Below, piece after piece: positions 12,971-23,541 of a stretch of 64,000 bases of DNA. Origin of the DNA: Sthenelais limicola. Taxonomy: Eukaryota; Annelida; Polychaeta; Phyllodocida; Sigalionidae. The DNA is taken from assembly GCA_942159475.1 (NCBI GenBank), contig OW804095.1, positions 59,424,773 through 59,488,772 of the forward strand, written 5' to 3'. A model generated the notes under the pieces. That model did no database searches, was not told the origin of the DNA, and saw only the letters and a program-made list of their open reading frames with translations. Every line of letters starts with the position of its first letter. Position 1 is the stretch's first letter. The position numbers and the translations under genes were made by a program.

Positions 12971-13112
12971 CTGGGTTATATAAAAGGACTCGTTCTCTAA
13001 AAAACTAACTTCTTCATAAAATGTCATATCATGTTATTTCCAATACTAACTCCCTATTTCAATCTAAGCCTGTATAGCATTGATCTCGATGTATCGCTTT
13101 TCCCTTATAAAC
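12971..13112 (+). other. 3' untranslated stretch of the Gypsy element
   Basis: Lies between the pol stop codon and the purine tract. There is no reading frame of note and no env-like sequence. Confidence 0.7.
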
Positions 13113-13125
13113 AGAAGGAGGGAGA
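13113..13125 (+). promoter_or_regulatory. Polypurine tract
   Basis: The all-purine run AGAAGGAGGGAGA ends exactly at the first base of the 3' LTR. This is the place and composition expected for the plus-strand DNA primer. Confidence 0.9.
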
Positions 13126-13253
13126 TGTCTAGATAGCTAGATGGTGCCGCCGCCTCGTGGCGAGCATCTGACCTAACTACCGTGAGTAGAGAATAAAGGC
13201 AGTGGAGCTCGAGACATGAAAGACAACGGATGTGTTATTGAGTTATTGATACA
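13126..13253 (+). repeat. 3' LTR (128 bp)
   Basis: Identical to the 5' LTR at every position I compared, including the AATAAA signal (13192-13197). It is followed directly by the second GGTAC target copy at 13254-13258. Confidence 0.95.
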
Positions 13254-13258
13254 GGTAC

Positions 13259-13758
13259 ATTGAGATATCCGAGCTGGTATAACGCGACAGTAATATTGCC
13301 AGTGCCAGTTCCATCTTCGAGGCAATAACGCATGCTAGATGAATAAATAGGTGTAGACTATGATTAGTGCGTTTGGGTACACAGAAGAGACCACACGAAA
13401 CTAGGTGGCTGTGCCTATTATTATCAATATCATTGATAAAGGAAATGATGGCTCCCAACCTCAATCTACTGGAAGTCTACAGGACGATGAGCAACTAATT
13501 CAGTATCATCATTTGGTTAATGGTTGTATTCTTTATCAATGCTCTGTTCATTGTGGTTCCTACAGGAGAACCCTTTCCTCTGGCAAGAGACAGATTGTAC
13601 CATCGGAAACTTTGGGGGACCTACCTAAAATAGACTGATTGTCCTCCAGCTTTTTCCTTTCTCTCTCCTACCCCATCAACGTGTGTCGTTGGCAAAATGG
13701 GAACCTTAAATTTGCCTGTCGTTCTGAACTTGTCGAATGCGCAGAGTTGTATAGAGTT
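13259..13758. other. Spacer, no gene recognised
   Basis: Unique-looking sequence between the Gypsy element and the G-rich tract. There is no recognisable coding or repeat content. Confidence 0.5.
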
Positions 13759-13880
13759 GGGGGGGCGGGGGGGCGGGGGGGCGGGGGGGCGGGGGGGCGG
13801 GGGGGGTTGCGACGGAGGGGGGGGGCGACGGGGGGGGGGGGGCGACGGAGGGGGGGGGGGGGCGAGGGGTGGAAAGGGGG
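13759..13880 (+). repeat. G-rich simple repeat (GGGGGGGC-type units)
   Basis: About 120 bases, almost only G, with a regular C every eighth base at first (GGGGGGGC units) followed by GGGGGCGACGG-type units. Overlapping glycine- or proline-rich open frames here are products of the repeat, not genes. Strong quadruplex and i-motif potential is seen directly in the sequence. Such tracts are also prone to assembly and length errors. Confidence 0.9.
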
Positions 13881-16800
13881 ATTGCATTCAAGAGAAGCCG
13901 CTGGTAGATAAGGATTAATGGTGAATTGCCGAGTGGCTTCAGTAATGGCTTCCATGTAATGGCAAGTTCATTGACTGTTGATCAGGCTCATAATATGTCT
14001 CATGAAAATGGTAATCACGCTGATGCAATCTACCGAATCCCGATCCTGATGGAAGACGGATTTGAATTGAAGGATTGCATTCTCAATAAATACACACATG
14101 TAGTGGGGGCATTCTGTGCAGTTCATTTTGGGACATCTCAAAAGGAAGCTCTTCGAAGGTTTCAGATTCAGGCATATGCCATAAACTATGATCATATTTT
14201 TTTGCTGAGTATTATTCCACCCCAGGCTTTCTGAGAATAGATTGGCAATTAGGAACCGATGGACACTCATTCCACAGCGAAAATGGGCAAATCTTCACAT
14301 CTGAGGAAGAGTCGAGCAGCTGAGACAGAGACAAGTTGCTCTTGAGTGAGCATCCCTTCTGGGAGAAGATGGGAACGCTTATAGACCAGGTGGTCGTCTT
14401 CCCAGAGATGCGACACCAATCCCCATATCACCACTCTATAGAATTTATCACTGCTACCTCATGCCTTGAAGCCCCTATATGGCACTCTCCGTATGCCTAG
14501 TGTTACGGTCCTAATTTCCCTGTACGCCCTTGGAGCTGACTATTCCCTGTCATTAAGAATAGAACATCAAAAGGTTCTGGACACCTAGTGGCGGATGCGT
14601 TATTCACGTGCTAGATTCGGTACCTCAGTTGTAAACCGCTTCGTTTTGCCCACTTTTTTCCTCGACGGATCGCATTTCCGGTTTATTGATCAAACGCGAG
14701 GAGGGCCCAGGCATCCAAGCGTCGACTCGGCCTTGATTTGTCGATCTAGTGGTAATTAGGTCGGTAAAGCTGGCCGTACAACAGGCGGCACCGCTGGAGA
14801 TTTACTGTGTATACCACCAGTAAGTCTGATTTGCGGCTGTTACTAGTTGCACGATTGTCTAGTATTTAAAACTTATTTAATGGAGATCCCAATTTCCTTG
14901 AGACGGAGGGTTATTTTAATTAAGGGCATAATTCTTCAGTCATTGTCTTTCACCAGCATAAAAGTGATCTTCATTAAAGGCCTAATGTAAGACATTCTAG
15001 AACAAAATGGAAGATAACAAGAAGGACCTAATGAAATCATGGTTATCCATTACGATTAATTCATCACAAATATTTACAACAGTAGCCCTGAAAGCATTTT
15101 CAAAAGTGAAAAGAAATTCGTAAATGAGCCTGTGTCCTTCTTCGACACTCCCACTCCCCCCAAAATAACACAGTTGTTTCAAATAAAACTGCTTTTCCTC
15201 CATAAAAACAAACAGCGGTTAATTGTCCCTGATATGCTTCTCAAATATCGACCTTTAATTCTATTTTTAAAATGCCAATCTCTTTGTTCTCACCAATCTA
15301 TTGTTTGTGACGCCCCAATCATTTCCCCCTCATTCATAATGGACCTGTTTGCATGCAATTCAGGCCAAGGTTGTGTATGCTTGATGACCCGCAATAACCA
15401 CACATAGCACAATTCTCAAACGAGAGAGAAATGTTCCAAGAGTATACTCAAACATAATTTATACATGTACACGTATGGTGTTGTGGTTTGTTACTCCGTC
15501 TGCCAATATTACAAATGGAAATAGTCTAACTACTATCAATACTACCAATTGGTTGACCATTCTTTCTATGCATTGCCTGATATTGTTTCCTGTCATACAT
15601 GAACTAATATATATATGCTATAATGTTTGCAGCAAGGGTAGGGACCATCGTTGGCTGTCAGGGAGTAGATTGCTGATTGCTGATTGCTTAACCAGGTATC
15701 AAAGCAAGTCCTTTCTCTAACTTCGATGTAATTTTGTTGACCCACTATTTCATAAATTTGTATTCTTTTCACTGTATACATGTTTTTCGATCAATAAACG
15801 TCAGCCCGGAGGCTCCATAAAAAGGGAGTGGGGAGGAAAAAGTTTGATAGTACCTGTTGTAATCTGACTAATGTCTCATCTACTATCTGCCCAATGTAAC
15901 GCACGTATGCTGTCGGGATATGCCTGTCAGACTCAATGGATCGTGTTTATATAACCTTGGTGGCAAGTAATTATTAAACAGTCAGAAAAATAGTATACAA
16001 ACCTCATGACAGATTTTGATTTTGGTTCCGGTCCTGGAAGACCTGGGAACACGTTATGAAAATTGTAATGCTTCCCTTGATGCCTTCTGTATGTTTTACT
16101 GTCGTCTTTGCATTGGTATCTATATTCAAATGATATGTCACCACCATAAGATCGTACATAAAATAGTTTTTAATTTCGAACAAGTCTCCCTTCGCATACT
16201 GTTGATTAGCACATTTCTAATTATACTAATCTGTATATTAACTTCGGGCGTAATAATTAGGACTAAGTGGATTTGTACATGAATGTTAGTTATGATAATA
16301 AGCGATGTTATTTGCAAACGGGCCTCTGCTTTGGCCTGTCAGGAAGCATCGCCAGTCATGTGCCTGGATACTTGCAGGGGATAACATGATCCATTTCCTG
16401 GATAAACAGACTCGTAACTAATTAGTAATTTGTTGAAGAGATATCTTTGTTTGGTCGAGCCCTAGAGGACCGCTGACTCAACCGTGGGTATTTCTTGTTG
16501 TCTCTTATCATTACCTTTCTTGTTTCTCTTTATAAGCAACATTAATGAATGGGCCTTTAGATGAGAGTCGAATTGATGTGAATGCATTTCAGCATTTCAC
16601 TTCCCTTAACATGGACATATGTACATAGACAATGGCATACACATCTGTATTATATGCATGCATGGAAATATGTATGATTGTATATAAGTGCATATATATA
16701 TACGTGTCTTCATTTATGTAAATACATGCACGTATGTAGTAGTTGTATGCATATAGGTGTGCATATATGTATGTGTGTACATGCACATACTGCCAGGATA

Positions 16801-18789
16801 CAAAGATGGGGGAACTTGATATGTTGTGGTGGCATGCGCCACGCCTGCAGAAAGGTTAAAGTATACAGAAGCACGAACAGGAGAGTCATGATTGACATTG
16901 ATAGCAGCCAAAGCAGACCTTCCATGGGAGAAAGGGGTGGAGAATGATGAGAGTTCGGTGAAGAGCAAGATGTGCAGTCATTAGCTAAAGAGCGTGGGTA
17001 ATTTTATTTTATTTCTGCAAAGATCTAGGAGTTAAGCCCTTACAAGATCAAGCCAATATTTCAAGCTTTTAAAACAAAGCTGGCTTTCCATTGATTGTGA
17101 GTTAAATTGATTGTGTAGATTTGATTCAGTCGCTAAGGTAACTGCCATAAATCAATGCATTAACTCATAGTACGTCGTCTGCAATGTAAAGGTGTACGTG
17201 CATGTTTATGGCTAAACTAAAATGTCCGTAAACTGGAGAAGAAACGATTTTGGCTGAGGCAAAATGATTTGATTATTGGCAAATGTATTCATTTGAATTA
17301 TTGATATTCCATGAAAAATAAATGCTCCTAATCATTCCAGCACAGTCCGAACGCTGAGACATTTTCACTTTATCTATTAATTTTACGATGTGGAGGGAAA
17401 ACGTTATCCTTTGCGAGGGGTAATTTCACTTCATTCTTAATCCACACTACCTCATTCCCTTGAAAATTAAACGAGAGTTTTAATCTTTTATCGGTCATGT
17501 TTGTGAAAGATACCAGGCAGGCGGGGTCGCACGAGAATTGCTTTGCTTGTCCTAAACCCAGCCACATAACATTGAATGCCTCCTATCAAGAGAACGTATT
17601 GCCCACTGTGCCATTTAAATACTGAGGTATACTCCCAATTTCAAACTAATTTCTTTCCGTTATAGTCGTATGGATTACAAATACTATCGGGGTGCTCACG
17701 GAGATCTGAAAAGGGTCAGCAAAGGGTTATACATATGCGATGAACCCCGGTTGACCCTTTCTTGCAAGGCTTGACCTCTACCCTAAACCTAAGATTCTTG
17801 CCTGAAGGATCGAGTTTGGTGGTCATTAAGCAGCGGTGTGAGTAAGTTCTATTATGTCCTACTTGAACCAAAACTGCGCCTCTGACCTTCCGCTGCCCTT
17901 CCGTGCAGACTTCCGCAGGCTGTGTATGGCCGTAATTGATTTGACATCCGAGAATAGCAATCCTCTTTGGACTTTGAAACTGACCTTTGTCAAAAAGAAT
18001 AAAGTTGCTCAAAGAAGGAATTCGAAATGAGCTACCCAGCTACCTGTGAAGTCGTGTTTCCTTGTTATCTTGCTACTTTGACTTTCAAGCTACTGTCAAG
18101 GGCATAAACGTGCATATAAAGTGCATTAATATTTTGTTAATTTATTGCCTTCAATGGCCCATTACATTATTCCCATCAACATGACTTCCTACCAAAAGGA
18201 CCACACGTCTGAATAGTGATTTATTCAGGAGACTGGCTATGATACTAGTAGCGAAATATGATTTGGAAATGAGTGAATTTGTTGATGGACACATTTGCTC
18301 TGATAAAGGTTAGGAAACAAGGACCTCAACCTCATCACATAAGGAGGAAAAATAAAGCGAACTCACAAAGTAATTTCTTATTACTTGTCTATCCCGGAGA
18401 AGCGTTTAAACCTAGGATATTATCCACCCTTTGCCTTTGATTATGAGAAAAATTCTTTCCCCCACTTCCGTTGCTAAAGATATATAATATATTCTCGCAG
18501 AAGTTACCTATACGAACACGAACATATTATCAGATATCGATTAGCATTAAGCCCGGAGGAGACCCGGAGACGAATACACAGAAGGACAACAGTGGCATAT
18601 CAATTCATTGGAAAGAACATAGGCAAGAATCGCAACACTGACTAGATTTAAGAATTTAAGATATTTCTATTCAGTATGGGCATTACATCATACGATGATA
18701 TTCTCAGTAAATGCTGCTGCACGCTGGTATACCTACTACAACAACATGCGTGGTGCCTATAACTGTCTCGTGTGAAGTTCACAACATAG
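13881..18789. other. Spacer, no gene recognised
   Basis: Nearly 5 kb of AT-rich DNA. Open frames stay below about 105 codons and carry no recognised domain. The only structure seen is the CATA-rich stretch listed separately. Confidence 0.5.
16612..16800. repeat. Degenerate CATA/TATG simple-sequence stretch
   Basis: Alternating purine-pyrimidine sequence made of imperfect ACAT, TATG and GCATA words, including TGCATGCATGG and ATATATATATACG. Frames here translate to Tyr/His/Ile/Cys-rich peptides, typical of such a repeat and not of a gene. Alternating DNA of this kind can adopt Z-like or cruciform forms. Confidence 0.6.
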
Positions 18790-19081
18790 GGGCTGGTTCC
18801 ATTGGTACGGATACGGATCCGTCATGCGGATATGGTAAACTATCTTGGAGTGAACGCATATGTCCAGAACAGCTCAGATTTTAATAGCATCGAAGAAGGA
18901 ATCTATACGAATGGGGTACGGATACGAACCCAATTGCTACATGGAGCGATCGGTTTTACCGGATTCGGAGCCGGACCTGTTGACGTGTACGGATACGCAC
19001 ACATGGAACCATGACTGTATATTTTAATGTGAGCAAATTTTGCCGTATCCGTATCCGTATCCGTACCAATGGAACCAGCCC
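18790..19081. mobile_element. MITE with GGATACGGAT-rich terminal inverted repeats
   Basis: The left end reads GGGCTGGTTCCATTGGTACG and continues ATACGGAT. The right end read on the minus strand is the same for about 29 bases. The interior carries further GTACGGATACG words on both strands (near 18917 and 18987) and a CATGGAACCATG palindrome near 19003. Total length is 292 bp with no coding potential. No target-site duplication could be settled, so the superfamily is open. Confidence 0.75.
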
Positions 19082-22000
19082 TTAAAACAGGGAAGGGCCT
19101 TTATTCTGACTGAACCATCTAATAGATGATACAGAGTATTAGCTGGTCTGCTTTAGCTATCTGGACAATAGGCCAGACGTTCTATGCAAAGCTGAACAAA
19201 ACTTGGTTAAGTAATTTGCAAGCGCCTTGATGATTCTCGACTAGTAGATGAGTCAGAACAATAAAGGAGGCCTAGTATCTTATTCAACAGGCTCTGCCTC
19301 AGACAGACTGATCTAAACATTGGAAAGCAGAGAATATTATAGTAACTAACTTTTTTGAGGACTCAGCCGGAATGAATGTTTCCACACAAAGACCCAGGTA
19401 AACAAAATGTTATAGACCAACATTAAAAGCAATTGTGTATTTAATCCCTCATCACCAGCCCATGTTACTACATTGCACCCTGGGTGACTGGCAGTCACCG
19501 CTGGCAGACTAATCACTTAACCGCCCATGCACTTCCCTATCACTATCCCACATGGTAGACGTCTCTTATCTTCCCCTTGCACTAAAAAGTATTCAAATAC
19601 TTGAACCTGCCAGTATACATTTGTCTACTTGCTCGTTTGGCTCAAAACTTAGTGGAGAACACAAAAGCGCCAAAATCATTTAATCAGTTTCCTTGTACAC
19701 GATACAGAGTGATACAACCCTATTTGTTATGAATGCCTAATAATTGATTACCTACGATGAAGCATAATTAAGGAAAATGGTTATTTCTCTTAAAGGCAAC
19801 TTCTTGGCAGTTGTTCTACAGGATAGTCTCGGAGTCCTGAGGCAGAGTCTCATCATATACGATAGCGATCAACAAATGAAACACGGCATATTAGTATGGC
19901 CACATCCCAGAGGGGCGTGCTGTTTTATCTCTATTTGGCCTCCAGAGAAATGCAAATTGTAGAGAGCTGTCCCTTTCCCACGGGCAGATGAATTATCTTC
20001 TCATGTTCTCAAACCAGCATGCGTATGTTTTCAGTTGTGAAGCACCTTTTTCTGTTGGCATCTATGATTTCTGACCTCCCAGCTATGTATTTTGATGAAT
20101 ACCTCTCCCATTGCATCTGCATGTTTAATGCATTTTGAAGAATTTCTGTGCAAATATCTAAGATTTAGTAGGTACTGTAACTGCTTGGTCTTGTCCCTTG
20201 GCTCCTAAAGCACAATGGCAATTTAAGGGAACCTAGGGGGAAATTAAGCGTGCCATTTGGAGAGATTCGGCCCCTTTTCCACGATGCAGAAAGCAGCCAT
20301 AGTAATAAAACATAGATTCGTCTTTAAAAACTATTTTTCCATCATTCCTAGAACCCACCAGATGACAAAACAATAATGGGTGGGAATTGGTTCCTAGATA
20401 GGAATTGCAACATACAGTTCGACAACCTAAAGGAGAGGGAGAGTTAAGGGGAGACGTTAATCACGAGGGAAATGATCATAAATATTCGAGGATGAATTTT
20501 CCAATTACAATCAATTTGAAATACAGCAAGGCCTTTTTTGTAATATAATAGGAATTCTATTGTTTTGCATGATCCCTGTTCGATGCGGGAAACCTTGTGG
20601 GGATTAACACCCTGATAGGGTCGCATTCTTAAAAATATTCATAAGCTCACGAGATGCTGTCATTATCCCATTGGTATCATGATCATGGTTCCTAGAAACC
20701 AATCTGATTTAATTACAATAAATCATGCTTAAATACCTATAAACCATGCGATAATTGCCAAATATAATCAATGAATCCAGTGTCATTCAAAGACATGCTT
20801 TCTTCTCTCTTCCCAAACGATGGGTTTGTCATGATACTAAGGAGCATCTAATATTTATCTCATGCGGGAGTGGCCATTTATCTCAGGTGGGACTATGGAG
20901 GCAATGTTTGCCATTAATACCAGTCGACTGTTTGCTCTTAATTCTCCAACGCACATGGTTCCAATAGTAGGAGTATTTACACTCTGAAGTAGAAGTGGAG
21001 GTAGGTGGTGGTGGAGATGATGTTGGGTCGCTCACCATTCAGTGAGGGACCCATGAGTGACTCAAGCCATCTCCCTGCTTGTGGGACTTACATTTGAGAG
21101 GTTTGCGGTATTCAATTTGGGATCTGCGGGCGTGGTACACCGTGGGGACTCCAGCAGCTACGTGCAGAAGCAAATTAAGGCTTTGCACAAGGGTTTCCCA
21201 TCCCAGAAGAAGCAGCAGGTGTAGCGGAAGTGTCTTTTACATTATAGCAGGCTTGGACCTCAGGGTTATGGTGGCTGGTCCCTAAGATGTACAAGGTCAT
21301 GCACGAATACCAAGGTATAGCATAGGTGAGGAAATTGACAGCTGAGGCCAACCCAAGTATAAATAATTGAAACACCAATCAGCTACTGGCCCCTTGTATT
21401 CTAAGGAAGCCGGGAACAAACAGGACATTAGATTCATGCCATAATCATGATTTTTCCTTCAGGGCAGAGGTCCACTTTGCGTAATGACGGAACTGACGGG
21501 GGTCATAAAGGAAATACCTCAAATATTTGTAAACGACAGGGTATGAAATGAGCATCTGTTCAGAGATATCCCCTTTCTGGATACGAAATCTAGTTATAAC
21601 TTTCTTTAACTCGATACTGCACTATTTAGCTAGATCAATTGCCGGATTTCCTTTATCTCCAGATCTATAGTGTCCTGTGTTATAACATTCATGCTATTTG
21701 CTTACCCTCTTAGTAAACAATCATGTCCTTATTTAGCCTTCCGCAGGAAAAGCCTTGATTTAAGTGTCATTGTTCTATCAACAATTTTGCACAGGTCCAC
21801 CTCCTAATCATGATTTATAGGAAGTAGTCAATTGCCAAAGCTCGCACAATCAAAATAATCACGTTAGCCTGAATAGCTATTCTTGTAGGGGACCACTGGG
21901 GCCTTTTTATGATATAAGGAAGTTAGCTCTCGCTCCTGAGATGAAATCTGTAGTTCAGAGTGGGCGCGTAAATTATTGCACTAGTGAGCCGAATGCCCTG

Positions 22001-22933
22001 TCGTATTTCTCGTGTTCCTGAACATATAAGAAGATTTCAGCACAAAGTACCAACCTTGATTAACATTTACAATAAATCGGGTGCACCGCTGACCTCATAA
22101 CAAGTGGTGCACTCAAGAAATGAAATGATTATTCATCCGAACCGAGCTATGTGCGTTGGGTCTTTCTATTTTTAGGACTCACTGCCTCAGGCCGTTAATC
22201 GTTTTTGTACCTCTTTTAAACAGACGTTTTCCCGGCTTTGTTTGAACAATTAAGATGGGAAAAATACAGGCAATGTACACACACTCATTAATGTAATCGT
22301 TAATTACATGTTGTAAAATCTACTTTGTATATGTTCATATATCTAGGCACCCTATCCCCGAGAGACTATCCTATGACGCTTCATCCAATACACTCCACAC
22401 GTGTTCATCGTTTTAAGGTAAATTTACGCGGACGTGCATGAATAAAATTTCAGACAAACGTTGAAAGCTCTTGGGTGTCCTTTTCAGCGCTCTGTTTCCT
22501 CCACACTGTGATAAGTGCAGATATGAATAGAGTGGGTTTTATGTGTTACTGTATTCACCAAGGGCCAGAGGCGTGAACTACTGATAAAGCATACACAAGT
22601 CTGGCTTGATAAAGGCTTTATGTTGTGACCTGTTAGGCAGGATTATTGATGTTAGGCATGAAGGGATTGATTATCTACAACTGCGTTGCCAAAGTTTAAA
22701 TTGGCTTAGTGCATGTAAAACTAAATATTCAGAGAATTAATCTATCAATTATCTATAAATAACAAAAATATATAATCATTCCATGTGCATTAAATGAGTG
22801 TGTGAATAATGCTTTCATAAAACAAGGTTATAAATCAAGAAGAAGACTCTTTTAGGATTTCATTGTAACATCAAAGGATTGATTAGGCGGCGTTTCGGAG
22901 ATATTGTCGGAAGTTAATTAGAAAATATTCTCT
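19082..22933. other. Spacer, no gene recognised
   Basis: About 3.9 kb of AT-rich sequence with no open frame or repeat I can identify. Introns or further exons of the minus-strand gene at 22940-23541 could lie here but are not recognisable. Confidence 0.45.
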
Positions 22934-22939
22934 ACTTAC
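22934..22939 (-). other. Splice donor candidate GTAAGT
   Basis: A perfect GTAAGT on the minus strand immediately after an open exon ending in CATGG. It would put the intron in phase 2. No matching acceptor exon could be recognised downstream (lower coordinates). Confidence 0.5.
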
Positions 22940-23541
22940 CCATGATTATTGAGAATCTGCATGGCTAGCTGACGGAAATCCTCAAATACCTCTGGTTCCT
23001 GTTGTATCCATTCTATGGCTTCTTTCTCGGACATAGTTCTTATAGCTCTCCTCACCTTCTCCTGCCTCTCAGACTCCCTTAAACTGCGTTCATAATCTGG
23101 GTATTCCCTACAGCAAAGAATGCAGCCGAGAACGTAAATGGCTATGCCAACACCTATACACACGGGTCCAAAGATCTGAAACGGTCGAATGGCCGTGCCA
23201 AGGTAACCCCAAATACAGAGGGCAATGCCGGCAATAATAAAAAGCATGGCCAGACCGAATAAGCATTGACCGATTGTCCGGAGGGTGGGCTGCCAGAGGC
23301 GGCATAATCGCCGCCATCCAGTTAACATGGCAGAAGTACATCTTGGGACAGATTTGGCTTCCCCCGTGTTAGTCCCTGACCACATGGGCGACGAGGAGAA
23401 ATGATGCTGGGTACCTCCAGAGAGACACGGTGAATCACAGGATGTTGAACATTTGGCAGGCAGATAGGTGACGGATGCGTCTCCGCACCTCGTGGACGGT
23501 TCACTTGACGAACCGTTCTTTGTATTGGTATTAGTCACCAT
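22940..23541 (-). CDS. Probable first coding exon of a two-pass membrane protein
   Basis: An open frame of 201 codons. Residues 1-85 are Ser/Thr/Cys-rich and probably disordered. Two hydrophobic segments follow at about 92-114 and 121-144, joined by a very short loop, with a Cys pair at the end of the second. The tail is a charged, probably helical segment rich in Arg and Glu. The frame ends at GTAAGT (22939-22934 on the minus strand), a textbook splice donor; the apparent TAA stop is part of that donor. It is therefore either exon 1 of a longer gene, ending after G22940, or a 201-residue protein. The start ATG has A at -3 and G at +4, which fits Kozak. The close TM pair with GP and small residues recalls small tetraspan-like or PIRT/TMEM proteins, but I cannot name the family. 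It is the best host gene candidate in the window. Confidence 0.6.

Larger units (their letters stand above)
8878..13258 (+). mobile_element. Complete Ty3/Gypsy LTR retrotransposon with target duplication
   Basis: The element proper is 8883-13253 (4371 bp), flanked by the direct repeat GGTAC at 8878-8882 and 13254-13258. In order it holds a 128-bp LTR, primer-binding site, one Gag-Pol frame, a purine tract and a second 128-bp LTR. By eye the two LTRs are identical at every base, and the LTR begins TGT and ends ACA. The protein order protease, reverse transcriptase, RNase H, integrase is that of Metaviridae (Ty3/Gypsy). No env-like frame follows pol. The very short LTRs and single fused frame recall the Mag/SURL-type lineages of invertebrates; that lineage placement is inference. 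Confidence 0.95.

Noticed and set aside
12971..13112. Search for an env-like gene after pol in the Gypsy element
   Set aside because: Only 142 bases with no frame separate pol from the purine tract.
13621..13955. Pro-rich and Gly-rich open frames on both strands
   Set aside because: Products of the G-rich simple repeat; every frame is open there.
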